Positions 1-11,169 of a stretch of DNA of 64,000 nucleotides are shown piece after piece. The position numbers were made by a program, and so were the translations under genes. The notes under the pieces are model-generated. The model saw nothing but the letters and a program-made list of their open reading frames with translations. It was not told the DNA's origin and ran no database searches. Source of the stretch: Tricholoma matsutake (taxonomy: Eukaryota > Basidiomycota > Agaricomycetes > Agaricales > Tricholomataceae); the NCBI GenBank assembly GCA_026075535.2, contig AP026544.2, positions 11,718,001-11,782,000 on the forward strand. The letters are read 5' to 3'. How positions within the stretch are numbered: the stretch's first letter is position 1; each line of letters begins with the position of its first letter.

Positions 1-470
1 GGCGCGGTGAAACAATGACATATGTGCAAGTAAGAGAAGGTGCACTGATATGGGAAGTTGTGTTCTTCTGTTAAGGCGACACCCACTATCTGCTAGCTAA
101 GACCGTGTGGGTTCTCTCTACAAGAAGGGGGCGGGATCTGCGCACGTGATGGGGAAATTGATGGTTTTGATGTGAGGGGTTATTAATAGGTAAGTTTGTT
201 GAGATAGGCCTTTCACACCGAAAACGTAGGTGGAATACCTAAGAGAACACAACTGGGGTCCCCTAGGCATATATTTAGGGCTTATATACTATGTTACATA
301 TATTGTACATTGTTGTTACCGATGCACTCGTACATGCGCATACATTTTGATGCGTGCGAAATAAAATTCTCACGCTATCAAAATGTAGCGTCATTTGGCG
401 TCATGTAGCGTAATTTGACATAATAAAATAAAAATGAAAGTTTATTAGGTAATGGGGTGGTTTCCTAACA
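1..470. other. non-coding leader region with no recognised gene
   Basis: No convincing coding frame is seen here. The first 54 bases match, in reverse complement and with a few differences, the stretch at 50302-50355, so the window edge lies inside a dispersed repeat. Around 375-420 there are short near-repeats built on GTAGCGTCAT and related CpG-containing words. The stretch ends where the truncated 5' LTR of Copia A begins at 471. Confidence 0.5.
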
Positions 471-1238
471 ATTGCTGTATATGGACACCAACACATTTGA
501 CTTTGATGTGGACACTATATTTAGTGTGTCAGGTTCCCTTTGAGGTGTGTGTACTGATCCTCACAGTGGATGCCTTTATGATGCCTCCTGTAAGGGGACT
601 AGAGGGTGCCCCACATGTTTCTCCTATTTTTTATGTTCGTCCTATATTTTTCCCCATCTCGTTTCCTTCTATTCTTCATTTTCTATGATTTTTCCTCATT
701 TTATTACTAATTTCCCTTTCTATCATGTTTGTGCATGTTGACAGTTTTATATTTAGAGATGGAGTACCCCTTCCGACATCTACCCTTTGGTACAATGTCA
801 TTCAGTGGCCTTGATCAGCCTATCTCCGCCTTTTCTATTTTTAGATTATTATTTGATTTTTGCAGTTTTCACATATACTGGGCACTGGCAAAGGGGTCCT
901 TAGAGTTTTCTCTTTGGATTTCCCTTTGCTAGGTGTGCCTCCAATCCCTGTACTATGTAGTATAATTTTAACTTCGGATTTCCCTTTGCTAGAGGCTGAG
1001 GTTGCCCTTATACCTCCCCCTTTGTCTAATATGATACATATATATAGTATATAGTCAGACAACCACCTCAGTCTGTTATACAATGACTGAGGTGAGTAAC
1101 AATATTATTATTTAGATGAGAACGGCTACTTACTGTACCTATAGTTTATTCTTGTATATGCTAGGTACAGCATTCATGTATAGTCTGTTATACAATGACT
1201 GAGTTTATTCTTGTATATGCTCGGATTGACTTGCTACA
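471..1238 (+). repeat. Copia A 5' LTR (5'-truncated, interrupted by a solo Gypsy LTR)
   Basis: From ATTGCTGTATATGG at 471 to TTGCTACA at 1238 this matches the 3' LTR at 7411-7701, apart from the inserted LTR at 589-1012. About 37 bases of the 5' tip seen in the 3' copy, which begins TGTTGAG at 7374, are missing. It is followed directly by GGTTATGGGCCA (1239-1250). That is nearly complementary to the anticodon arm of initiator methionine tRNA, the half-tRNA type of primer binding site known from Copia elements. A hairpin of the CTCAGTC..GACTGAG type lies at about 1066-1092. Confidence 0.85.
589..1012 (+). mobile_element. solo LTR of a Gypsy element (same family as Gypsy1)
   Basis: The sequence starts TGTAAGGGGACTAG and ends CCCTTATA, and is closely related to the LTRs at 18765-19187 and 24403-25017. 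It is flanked by a 5-bp target duplication CCTCC (584-588 and 1013-1017). The uninterrupted site is present in the 3' LTR of Copia A near 7514-7530, which proves both the borders and the insertion into Copia A. No internal Gypsy sequence remains, so this is a solo LTR produced by LTR-LTR recombination. Confidence 0.93.
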
Positions 1239-1271
1239 GGTTATGGGCCACTCCCATCTTTGACTGACAGT

Positions 1272-2014
1272 TAGTGCTTAAAAGTCTGGTCCGGTCCTGG
1301 TTCTCACACTATTTTTGGCAAGACCGGAACCGGACTGGTCCTCCATAAAAGGAAATAACCAAATAACTGGACCAGAACTGCAAAAAACTGCAAAAAATTG
1401 GTCCTAACCAGTCATGACCGGTTTTACTAAAAGCCAGTAAGACTGATGTACAAAGTGGAAATAACTGCTCAAAAACACTTGTGGGAAACCTACCCATAGT
1501 AATTCCTTTGAAACTGGTCAAAAAACTAAGCAGATTGGTGAAGAATTGAGTGAGATATCACCGAAAATGAGTTTCCCGATGTGACTGGTTTTACTAAAAG
1601 CCAGTAAGACTGATGTATGAAGTGGGAATAACTGCTCAAAACCACTTGTGGGGAACCTACCAATAGTAATTCCCTTGAAACCGGTCCAAAAATTAAGCAG
1701 ATCGGTGAAGAATTCAGTGAGATATCACCAAAGATGGGTTTCATGACCTGAAACTTGATCGGGAAACTCGTTTTTGGTGATATCTCACTCAATTCTTCAC
1801 AGATTTGCTTAATTTTTTGACCAGTTTCAAGGTAATTACAAGAGGATTATGTGGCTGTGCTTAACCGGTTATGACTGGTCAGGACTGGTCTTGTAGGACT
1901 GGTCTTTTGCAGTTTTCTAACTTAAAATTTGAAAAAACTGGACTGATGGTCCGGTTTTTTCTGGTCCTGGTCCGGTTTATTTTCTGGTCACATGGACCAG
2001 ACCTTTAAGCACTA
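1272..2014. mobile_element. hAT-like non-autonomous element H2-a
   Basis: Terminal inverted repeats read TAGTGCTTAAAAGTCTGG on the left and TAGTGCTTAAAGGTCTGG on the right (reverse complement). The flanks CTGACAGT (1264-1271) and CTCACAGT (2015-2022) are an 8-bp target duplication with one mismatch. Both ends carry short repeats around ACCGGTCC. Inside, about 167 bp is tandemly duplicated (from 1420 and from 1587), and a further inverted partial copy follows, so the centre can fold. No transposase is present. The element sits in the untranslated leader of Copia A, just after its primer binding site. A second family member is split across 50753-62014. Confidence 0.85.
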
Positions 2015-2190
2015 CTCACAGTAGAAGAATATCCTAGCCACTTGACATCACTATGTCATTCTTTTGATCTATCTGATCGCCTTTGATCTCCTATTGGAAT
2101 CAGGATCCCCAACACATTCCCCTTCCCTTTGTCTCTTGACATTTTTTTTGCTTGCCACTTCACCATATTTTCTCCTTACAAATTATTGCT

Positions 2191-3294
2191 ATGACTGCTG
2201 AATACAGCCCACCTTCTATCTCCCTCATTAAATTATTGGTTCAATACTCCAGAGAGAAGCTGGACAAGCTCAAATCCAACTACAAAGAATGGTGCAAGGA
2301 AATCACCATCACCCTCTCCTTGAATAGCCTCTGTGAATATGTGACTGGTGATATCCCTTCGCCCACATCCATTGAAACATGTGCCCTCACTAACTGGAAA
2401 GCTAATTCCCACCTTGCATATGCATTCATTGCTTCTAGCATATCTCCCTCTGAACATCCTTTCAGAGACATCACAAAGGGTCCTGATGTCAACTGGAAAA
2501 ATCTCCAAGACTGTCATCAGAAAGAGGGTCCCATCCATCAGGTACAGCTGTTACAACAGGCAGTGCATGATGGACATCCCACTCCCCAAAACTGCTGAGA
2601 AGATCTGCACCCTCATTGAACATGCTTTTGCCATGGGCGACATCAAAGCCGATCTCCTTTGTTGCATCACACTCCTTAATTCCCTCAGTGATAATTTCCC
2701 TCATGCACACTCCATTATTTCCTGTGACATTGCAGCATCCACTACCATCTCTCTATATGGATCAAGGGACATCTGTTTGTTCCTGGAGAATGAACAGTCC
2801 CTACATGAGAATGATCAATGCAGTAACTCACATTCTCATGTCACACTCACTGCTTGTGCCAAACCTACCAAGTTGTCAAATACACCTACTTGCAGGAACC
2901 TCGCTTGTAAGAGAACTGGACACACAATGGAGTACTGTATCAAGGCAGGAGGGTGCATGGGCAGGAAAAACCATCAGGGAATCCAAAGCTGCCCATAAGT
3001 TAGTGCTTGAAAAGAAGTCACTGGGATTTAATACTTCCAAAATCCCAGTCATGGACGTCAATGGGTGGGCATTCATGGTAATGATTGACCCCAAAACTAA
3101 TCCAACACCTACTTTGCACTCAGAGTTTGCTGGTTTAGCTTGCAATCCCATTTGCACCACCACTATTGACAAAGTCAAATATGATGGGTGGATTGTTATC
3201 AAGGAGGAGGTGACTGTCACTGTTGACTGGAATCAGTACACCTCTGCACCTGTTGCAGATGCATTCACTGTCGAACTGCTGAGTCAGACTGGTT
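2191..3294 (+). pseudogene. Copia A gag (UBN2-like, CCHC knuckle), frameshifted
   Basis: The frame starting ATG at 2191 (MTAEYSPP) encodes a Copia-type gag region of the UBN2 class, with motifs such as KLKSNYKEWC and ENW-like NWKNLQDCHQKEG. A frameshift near 2560 moves the reading to the frame containing PLPKTAEKICTLIEHAFAMG. A zinc knuckle of the form C-x4-C-x4-H-x4-C (CRNLACKRTGHTMEYC) lies near 2892-2939, followed by the GGxMAGKTI-type stretch in a third frame. Gag would coat the genomic RNA in cytoplasmic particles. A second copy of this gag, also broken, lies at 11170-11650. The gene cannot make a full protein now. Confidence 0.85.
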
Positions 3295-3300
3295 GATCTC

Positions 3301-4440
3301 AACTTTCCCTGGACAACTACCCATTCATTGTGGATTCTGGGGTGACTGTACATATATCTCCCAACAAAGGGAACTTCATCACCCTTCATCCAACACAACC
3401 TCATTCTGTTAGGGGCATGGGGGGGACTTCAATTGCTGCCATCGGCATTGGTGAGATCAAACTCAGAATAACTTGGGGCACATCAATCATATTATGTAAC
3501 AAGCTCTACATCCCAGATTTGGCAGTCCACCTTATTTCAGTGGGCATGTTGGCTGACGACTCAAATGTGGTAACACATTTTGATCACTTGGGGTGCTGGA
3601 TTACTGATAAGTCCACTGGTGCTTTCATTACACATGGATCATGGTTGTCCAAGAAACTTTACTCACTCAATCTCCACACTGTTGCCACTGACCATGCTCT
3701 TACCATACACAAACCCCCTACCTTGGAGACATGGTATCATTGTCTTGGCCATGCAAATTACCAATCCCTCTGGGACATGGCCAAGAAGAGAACACTCACA
3801 GGTGTGCCTGTTATACACACCTTAAAACCACCCAAATGCAGATCTTGTGTCCTCAGAAAACAGATGAAAATGCCTGTCCCAAAGAAATGCGAGGAGGGAC
3901 CTGGTCACAGAGCGACTAGGAAGCTGGAGAAGGTGTGGGTAGATTTTTTGGGGCCATGCTGTCCCATTTCATACTGGGAGTTCATATATAATGGATATTG
4001 TTGATGGTTACACATCCTTTCTTTGGTCAATACCCCTCCACAACAAAGATGATTCACTCCTGAATTAAAAGCTTGGGAACTTGTACAAGAAACTGAGACC
4101 AGACTCAAGGTTGGGACTTATATCACTGACAACAGAGAGCAGAAGTCACACAAAATTAAAGCTTGGCTGAAGACATGAGGAACTGATCATTGTTTCACTG
4201 CTCCACACACCTCCACTCATATTGGCCATGTCAAACACATGCATCACACATTAATGGCTAAAGCCTGTACAATGCAGATATATACCTGCTTATCTGTGGG
4301 ACAAATTCTATCTAACAGCATCTCATCTGCACACCAAAACTACTACCTGTTCTCTGCAGGGATATACTCCTTGGGAACTGTGGTTTGGATGAAAGCCTAA
4401 CTACTCATACCTGCAAGAGATCTGGTGTTGCGCCTTTGTA
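3301..4440 (+). pseudogene. Copia A protease and integrase region, degraded
   Basis: The frame from about 3330 to 4004 starts with an aspartic protease motif read as DSGVTVHIS. The usual residue after DSG is Ala; GCG to GTG, a CpG change, would explain the Val. A GAG-pre-integrase zinc module follows, with the H and C pairs visible around 3733-3850 (WYHCLGHA and CRSC). The integrase core continues through a stop at about 4002 (DIVDGYTSFLW, then ITDNREQ near 4123). Several stops and shifts break the rest. The reading joins the linker and reverse transcriptase region at 4441. Confidence 0.8.
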
Positions 4441-5455
4441 CTTATGCCCAAAAAGGACAACCCTAAATTTTTTGAATGCTCTGTTGAATGTGTACTGGTA
4501 GGATATGATCCGAAATCCAAATCTTATTGCTGTTATAATCATGCAATGCATAAAATCCACAGCTCTTACCATGTTTGGTTCCTCGAGAGTCATGATGGGC
4601 ACTCACCACCCGCACCTACCATCTTTGAGGATGATGCAAGTACCAACCAATCTAGTAATGGGAAATCTAATCACAGTCCTTTAATCCTAGATGACAATAA
4701 TGATGACGATGAGCAGTTCATCAACCATGGTTCAAACAATGAGGATACCAGTGACTTAGATGAACAACACATACTGCTGCCTCAACCTATACCCTGCCAT
4801 TCCTCACGAGTCATTACCCCCACAGAAAAGAACCCAAATGGTGGACCAGTCAGCACTAGAATCACAACAGCTGTTCAAGAATCCCAGGAGAGTGCGACCC
4901 AAGTCAAGGAGGCATGACAGGAACATAGGGCAGCAATGGTGGCTGCTTGAACAGCCGAGCCAGATCACATACAAGATTCAATGATCAATCATGATCGTGA
5001 CATCATTGCAGATCTATGTCAATCGGTGATCAGGTGCATCAATTCCACACTTTGATCTTGAAATGGCAGATTTCAATCCCAAATCCCTTCAATCCAAGGA
5101 CAACCCAAGAACATGGGAGGAGGCCAAGAACTCCATTGATGCAGAATGATGGACAGGAAGCCTAAAAGATATGGGCATCCATAAGCTCATTCCCCAAGAT
5201 GATGTACCACATGGGAAACACATCCAAAAGGGGAAATCAGTTTTCCACATCAAGCAGGATGAGACCAGAAAAGCAGTAAGATGGAAGGTGTGCCTGGTCT
5301 TCAAGGGTTTTGAACAGATCTACGGCAAGGACTATATGAAGACTACCTCACCAACTCCACACATGGAATCATGGAGAATACTCTTACACTTAGCAGCCTC
5401 TCTTGGCTGGAATGCACAACAGATAGATGTGAAGACCGCATTCCTCTATGGACTA

Positions 5456-6185
5456 AGGTAGAAGTCACCCATAACCAACAAACGTCACATGATCATTCCA
5501 AATAAGGTGAAAAAACACTGAGATGGGCCTTTAGCATACCACAGTCACCTAATAAAAAAAGCGCTTTCAGGGAATTGTGCCAAAAGTGATGTTTTTGTTG
5601 CTGAGATAGTCATTTTTGAAATATTTCATTCAGGGAAGCTGATATAACCTGTTGTGTGAAAAAATACACCATTTCGCAGTTTTGGATATAAGTTGGCAAC
5701 CCCTCTGTTCTGCCATAAGCCCCATTGTGCACTGGCATATGGTATGCATATTAATAAATCCCAGAAACCAGTTTTATTTTATTTCATCTCAGTTATATTT
5801 TACAAAGCTTCTAAATGAATCCAGCATTGGGATGTATGTTAATGTTGAACAATGTAGAAACAAAAAAAAGTACTTTCTGAGATCTATTGATATGCATTCC
5901 ATATGCCTGTGAGTGACAGGGTTTATGGCAGAATGGAGCTCTTGCCGACTTATATTCAAAACCACAACATGGTGTATTTTTTCACACAACAGGTTATATC
6001 AGCTTCCCCAAATAAAATATTTTAAAAAGGACTATCTCAACAACAAAAACATCACTTTTGGCACAATTCCCTGAAAGCACTTTTTTTATTAGGTAAGTGT
6101 GGTATGCTAAAGGCCCATCTCAGTGTTTTTTCACCTTATTTGGAATGATCATGTGATGTTTGTTGGTTATGGATGACTTCTACCT
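5456..6185. mobile_element. foldback MITE with long terminal inverted repeats, TA target duplication
   Basis: The ends are AGGTAGAAGTCA and its reverse complement. The inverted arms run inward for roughly 300 bp each, leaving a short central loop near 5760-5890. The flanking TA dinucleotides (5454-5455 and 6186-6187) form the target duplication. Removing the element and one TA gives a sequence of exactly the length found in Copia B near 43013-43030, in frame. TA duplication suggests Tc1/mariner-type mobilisation. No transposase gene is present; the small open frames in the two arms are mirror copies of each other, not genes. Confidence 0.9.
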
Positions 6186-6914
6186 TACTACCAGATGATG
6201 AGGTACAATACATGCAACAACCTGGGGGCTTTGAGGAGTCTGGGAAGGAAGACTGGGTATGGCAGCTTCAACATGGATTATATGGTATGAAGCAGAAGTG
6301 GGTGCATATGGAACCAGACACTTAATGCCCAGATGATCGAATGGGGATTCACTCACCTATCTTGCGAGTCTTGCATTTATTACTGGAAGTCTGACTCAGG
6401 TATTATTATTGCAGCCATCCATGTCGATGATTATCTGTCCATTGTGGATTCAAGGGGCAAAATGAATGCTTCAAAATCCAGGTGACACAGGTATGGACTA
6501 TTTCGGAGTTTGGCATGGCGTGTTTTATTGTCAGAATTGCTGTCACCTGGGATAGAGTCACCCAAACTGTTGCACTCTCACAGACCGCTTTGATTGACAA
6601 AATAATTGAACAGCTTGACCAAAAAGATGCTCACCCTGTATCATTTCCCCTGGAGCCAGGCTCCAAATTATGCTGTCCAGATCAACAGTCTATATCCTCG
6701 GAGAATCAACACCAACTCAATAAACTTCCATACTGATCCCTAGTTGGGTGCTTATTTTATCTGGTCATATCAACCCACCCTGACATCTCATACACAGTCC
6801 AACAACTTTCTCAATACCTCGACTGCTATTCCTTTGAATATTGGGGGGCAGCCATCAGATTAGTGCATTACCTCAAGGGTATGAAAGATTTTAAACTCTA
6901 CCTTGGAGGCGAGC

Positions 6915-7184
6915 TGTAAGGGGGACAACCACTGGGTAGGGTACCCAGCCCCTTCCTATGTTTATATCAGTCATGGACTCATTCCTACATTCCTTTCCAT
7001 TACATTACTCTAGCTTTGTTATTGTTTGGCTACAGCCTTATCTTGGACAGTTGGAGTAGTGACCCTTCTTTAGTTCATTATTATTAGGATTTCCTCTGCT
7101 TATATCAATACACTGGCCATGCTTTAGTGCCCCTTCTCTCTCTGATTGGGTCTCCTCTTGTTGCTGCAGGGTCTTGCCCTTACA
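6915..7184 (+). mobile_element. solo LTR inserted in Copia A RNase H region
   Basis: This 270-bp sequence starts TGTAAGGGGGAC and ends GCCCTTACA. It is flanked by the 5-bp duplication CGAGC (6910-6914 and 7185-7189). Deleting it with one duplication restores an uninterrupted Copia reading (LGGELPINLQAF). The size and TG..CA borders fit a solo LTR. It shares only the first few bases with the Gypsy1 LTR and is otherwise a different family. Confidence 0.88.
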
Positions 7185-7373
7185 CGAGCTCCCTATCAAT
7201 CTTCAAGCATTCAGTGATTCTGATTGGGCCAATTGGCTTGACACATGCCATAGTGTTGGTGGCTACATTTGCTCCCTAGGTTCTGGTGCAGTTTCCTGGA
7301 CAGCACAAAAACAGAAGGTTGTTGTGACTTCATCATGCAAAGCAGAATATGTTGCAGCTTTTGAAATGAGGGG

Positions 7374-7701
7374 TGTTGAGAAATACACCATGAGAGTCTG
7401 TGAATGCCATATTGCTGTATATGGACACCAGCACATTTGACTTTGATGCGGACGCTATATTTAGCATGTTGGGTTCCCTTTGAGGTGCATGTACTGATCC
7501 ACACAGGGGATACCTTTATGACACCTCCCCCTTTGTCTAATATGATACATATATATAGTAGATAGTTGGACAACCACCTCAGTCTGTTATACAATGATGA
7601 TATTATTATTTAGATGAAAACAGCTACTTACTGTACCTATAGTTTATTCTTGTATATGCTAGGTACAGCATTCATGTATACACTAGGATTGACTCTCTAC
7701 A
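7374..7701 (+). repeat. Copia A 3' LTR
   Basis: It begins TGTTGAG directly after a purine tract (AAATGAGGGG) and ends CTCTACA, matching the 5' LTR at 471-1238 over its length except the Gypsy LTR insertion and about 60 bases around 1175-1210. It contains the uninterrupted CCTCC target site at about 7516-7520. No 5-bp duplication with the 5' flank is seen, consistent with the loss of the 5' LTR tip. Confidence 0.85.
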
Positions 7702-9409
7702 AATTGGACTTTTGCATATACAGTTGGAACTTTTGGTTCAGACCCCACACCCTTCCTGCCTTATATGGTAATTTCTAGTCATGTGCATGGTTCTGAGAAT
7801 GAGGTATTGTCAACCTGAGCTTGCAGGATGTCTCATCTGATCTATTCATGCAGTGTTTGCTGAAGTGGGGTTTGTGTAATTTGCCAAGCCCATTTTATCT
7901 CCACCCCTTCTCGCACTTGAAGCTTGTCATTGCCGACATGATATCTGTTGTGTGTTAGCCAACTGCTTGATATGGGGGTCAGTATTAGCATCATGCATGT
8001 TTCTTTTTGGCCTTGGGGCTGCTTTGGTCCATGTGTTTCTGTTTGGGCTGTGTTCTCCATCGGCCCATGGGTCTCAGGCTGTTGGGACAGTGGATCACCA
8101 TGACTCATTACAACCATGAAGACTTGTTTTTTTTTTATTTTTAACCATCTTGTTGTGTGTTTAATGTTCCATTCAATAGCACTAGTGAACACATTTGCCA
8201 TGGAATGAGATGCTCTGCAACAACAGTCGGTCTGTGGTGTGTGTGGCATTTGGTCACTAACATCATAGCAAATTCATGAGAAGGTGACAGGGTTCGGTCA
8301 GTTTGTTTTCTGAGTGATCTTGGACCAATGTGGCTCATGCTTTACAGATCCCTGTTGAAAGCTTTGAAATTTGTTAAATCAGGCCAATACATGAACCTTT
8401 CCTGAATCAACCCTAAGCATGTGTATGTGGATGAATGGCATACCAAGAATGTGGACAGAAAGAGGCTGAGTGTCGGTGTGATGACTGCCACTGTTACCGA
8501 AAGCTTTTTGTCTATGCCAGTTGAGGGAGGTCCAGGCAGTGGCCCGTGGATCCTGCATAGGATTACAATCGCATCCTTCACACAGGACATAAGGTGAGAG
8601 ACCTCACTGTGGGGACTTTTGTTTTGATTAGAGGACTCATGGGCCCCTATGGATTTAGTTTCACCACACAAGGTGAGGGCCACAGAGACAGGACAACGTC
8701 ATGTGTGTAGCTTTGCCTTAACTCATACAGCATGTGTTCTGATATCAGCCCAGCATTTTTACAAACAACAATGCCCCACACAAGCATTTTGAAAAATGTG
8801 TCATCTACTCTGGTTGTGAGGAATGCCAGCAAGGGCTACAATGCATATAGAGAGTTCCATGAAACTGGTGAGTTACAAATACAGTAGTGGCCCACCACTA
8901 ACTAGAATCCTCCACAGTATGACAGCCGGACTACCAATGACCAGCCTGCATTCATGTTCTCTGACAATGACTTTAGACGCCTCTTGACTTGGCCACTGTA
9001 CAAGAAAGGGGAGGCAGAGATTCCTGTGAATGCTATTATTTCAGTTGGATACACTGTTGGCACTTACATGGGGGGAAAACGGGCTCAACATTTTGACCAA
9101 CATTCAATTTGTAATTGTGCTTGCTGTTCCTGAATGTGTTTAGAAAGTTGCATTCTGCTAAAAATGTATTTGTATGTAAGATTGGTGTATAATAGCCTTC
9201 TTTCTGTGTAACAACCATTGTTTGGATCTACTGGCTGTCTTACCACATTCAAACACAAACATACTCTGCACAAATTTTACTGAGCATGGCTGATGGGCTA
9301 CATTTTTAAAATACACAGCCCATTGTTCTAGCAAGCTCAGTCACCCTTTTCCCAACCTGTTACTTACCACAAGTCAACTGGCAGACAATGCAACATGAGG
9401 AAACTGTGA
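7702..9409. other. unassigned region with degraded coding remnants
   Basis: No element borders were found here. On the plus strand from about 8423 to 9170 there is protein-like sequence broken by stops. Examples are YVDEWHTKNVDRKRLSVGV near 8424, FMFSDNDFRRLLTWPLYKKG near 8953 and LTNIQFVIVLAVPE near 9093-9134. These look like the end of one decayed gene of unknown function, possibly one of the hypothetical genes that travel with mobile elements in mushrooms. The minus-strand frames at 7842-8832 show no recognisable motif. The region ends at the target duplication of Z1-a. Confidence 0.4.
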
Positions 9410-9660
9410 AGAGTGCACTGTAATTTATGCTCCCCCCACCTATTCTGATTGGACTCTCTGGAATCCAGTTATTCCAACCAGATTCCACTGGAGTCTGATT
9501 ATTCCAACCAGATTCCAGTTATTCCGACCAGATTCCAGTTATTCCAGACTCCAAGTTATGCATGTTTAACTTACAGTATACAACAGTGGAAAGTCAAGTC
9601 AAGTCAAACTTCGAGTCCTGAAGTTCCTCAGTTGCCTACAAAATAAGTTTGTGCAGAGCA

Positions 9661-9738
9661 AGGATTGAACTCAAGGCCTCATGATAAAGTAATCACAAGA
9701 CAAACCAAACAAGTGTGCTCAACCAGTTGAGCCACAGG
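9661..9738 (-). ncRNA. tRNA-like module of Z1-a, left, outward-facing (type I)
   Basis: Read on the minus strand it has an A-box-like TGGCTCAACTGG and, about 55 bases later, a B-box-like GAGTTCAATCC, in the order and spacing of an RNA polymerase III internal promoter. Close copies lie at 18445-18521 and 56528-56604. It is not a functional tRNA gene: the acceptor stem is not convincing. Confidence 0.65.
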
Positions 9739-10059
9739 AGAATTATTAGCTAGCTAATATAAGGTTTATTTGTGATACTCAAACTCATAACTTCATTTTT
9801 TTGAAGTAGATAATTAAGATCAAATTTTTTTAAGTTTAAGGACATCCCTCATGGGGGATGATTTGATTATATATATACATAAAACTAACCCCTCGCATTC
9901 AGCATGAGGGGGGAGGGGGAGGTGTAATAATATTAAATAATTAAAACTACATCATGTGTCATGCAATATGCATGTATGCATATTCCGTTAATGGCTGCAG
10001 TTAACTATGCACCTTGGTTGGGTAATAAAGGTATTAAATGTATGTAGAGAAATAAATAC

Positions 10060-10125
10060 TTGGTAGCTCAGTGGTTAAGCATGCTGTTATGTGTGCAGAC
10101 CCAAGGTTGAGTGTTCAATTCTTGT
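10060..10125 (+). ncRNA. tRNA-like module of Z1-a, right, outward-facing (type III)
   Basis: The A box reads TGGTAGCTCAGTGG and the B box GTTCAATTCTTG, separated by a possible anticodon arm (GCATGCTGTTATGTGTGC). Transcription from it would run out through the short repeats to the right tip of the element. It differs in sequence from the left module, so it is not a simple inverted duplicate. Confidence 0.65.
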
Positions 10126-10382
10126 GGTATGTTGAACTTTTATTTGGGAAAGCATGTGCATTCCGGTTATTCCAGTTATTCTGGTTAGTCCAGTCAGATT
10201 CTGGGGATTCCAGGTGTAAATTTGATGCTTATTCCGACTGGAATTGTGCTCATAGGCAGAACTTCATACAAAAAAATCCAACCAGAATAGGTGGGGGAGT
10301 GACTCAGAGTGCATGACAACCATGTTATATATAAATATAGCAGCCAGAAAAACTACAGGAATTCAATGGTCAAACAACAGTT

Positions 10383-10721
10383 GTGCATATTACCATCCTT
10401 CTTAACATATGGCATGGCCTTCACCCTACCCACTGCACATTGTGGACAAACTTCAGGACCAATCCCATAGCCTCTCTGCTAAATGGGTTCCAAAATCATA
10501 CCAGCATAGTTCCCCCACTCACTAATGGCTTTTCTTTGGAAACTGTCTGGGACAACTTCAGACACCTTCTTGCTGATATCTCAGGAGAATTTGAATTTGG
10601 TAAATTTGCAAGTGTCCATAGCATACTGGAACAATTACTTGAAACTGGCCAACATGTGACATCATCCACCCAACAATGCTCAAGCTGTGAACATTCTACT
10701 GGGAGAGAGACAAATTGTTGA
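10383..10721 (+). CDS. open frame of unknown function, probably a gene fragment
   Basis: The 112-codon frame (MHITILLNIWHGLHPTHC.., ending at a stop just inside the following LTR) has ordinary composition and one stretch that looks like real protein (LADISGEFEFGKFASVHSILEQLLETG). I do not recognise the family. Its end is created by the Copia LTR that starts at 10716, so if it was a gene, the 3' part was displaced by that insertion. It could equally be the tail of the decayed gene upstream of Z1-a. Confidence 0.3.
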   Translation: MHITILLNIWHGLHPTHCTLWTNFRTNPIASLLNGFQNHTSIVPPLTNGFSLETVWDNFRHLLADISGEFEFGKFASVHSILEQLLETGQHVTSSTQQCSSCEHSTGRETNC

Positions 10722-10943
10722 CATCTACACTGTGAATATGCACCATAGGCGCCCCCTTTGATCTATTAATATTCACCTTTGATGCATATCTCCCCTTGTC
10801 TCTTTCTTCCTTTATGCCTTGGCCTTTATCGCTCCCCCATTGTTAGCAATATAGTATATATACTTACCTACATAGATTAGGTACCTTAGTCTACAGTACA
10901 ATAAGCTGAGCTCATTGTGTACTGCTTATGTTGGATCTCTACA
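10716..10943 (+). repeat. Copia 5' LTR of the chimeric element
   Basis: It starts TGTTGACATC and ends ATCTCTACA, followed by GACTATGGGCCA (10944-10955), a variant of the initiator-tRNA-complementary primer site seen in Copia A. It is related to, but distinct from, the LTRs of Copia A and B. No matching 3' LTR is present, because the element switches to Gypsy sequence at about 11650. Confidence 0.75.
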
Positions 10944-11169
10944 GACTATGGGCCACTCTTGTCACCTTTAAGTGACAATAGAAATCCCTCCTAGCAAATT
11001 AACAATCATGTGATTGTCTCATTTGATTGATGCTCAATCACCTTTTTTGTTGATCTTATCTTATCTTGACATGTTCTGGTTTACTGGCACGTTTCCGTCT
11101 CTTTGTTGTTGCCTTGTGCACTTACTTTTCTCCTCTCGTCGAACTTGGTTTACCTTGAGAGCTGCTACT

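Larger units (their letters stand above)
4441..7373 (+). pseudogene. Copia A reverse transcriptase and RNase H, split by two insertions
   Basis: An acidic linker (4444-4917) precedes the reverse transcriptase, which reads CLVFKGFEQIYGKDY, then TAFLYG just before 5453. The MITE at 5456-6185 interrupts it. The reading resumes with QYMQQPGGFEESGKEDWVWQL-like sequence and YWKSDSGIIIAAIHVDD. The catalytic block, normally YVDD, reads HVDD. RNase H begins after the solo LTR at 6915-7184 (FSDSDWANWLDT, SSCKAEYVAAFE) and is cut off at 7373, where a purine tract abuts the 3' LTR, so its last third is deleted. Copia B at 42500-44240 is a close relative and confirms the two uninterrupted sites. Confidence 0.85.
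9418..10305. mobile_element. Z1-a, short non-autonomous Z1 element with 8-bp TSD
   Basis: An 8-bp duplication AGAGTGCA (9410-9417 and 10306-10313) frames an 888-bp element. The tips are CTGTAATTTATGCTCCCCCC and, from the right end reversed, GAGTCACTCCCCCACC. Behind each tip are short repeats built on ATTCCAGTTATTCC (about 9440-9555 and 10160-10290). Next to these are tRNA-like modules pointing outward (9661-9738 minus, 10060-10125 plus). The core near 9840-9920 has palindromic CCCTCATG..GAGGG words, also seen in Z1-b and Z1-d. No protein is encoded. Confidence 0.87.

Noticed and set aside
5652..5989. Two small MITE open frames beginning MCEKIHH as a transposase
   Set aside because: They are the two arms of the same inverted repeat and carry no DDE motif.
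9440..9560. CRISPR-like array
   Set aside because: The units are short, degenerate and without unique spacers; this is a fungal transposon end.
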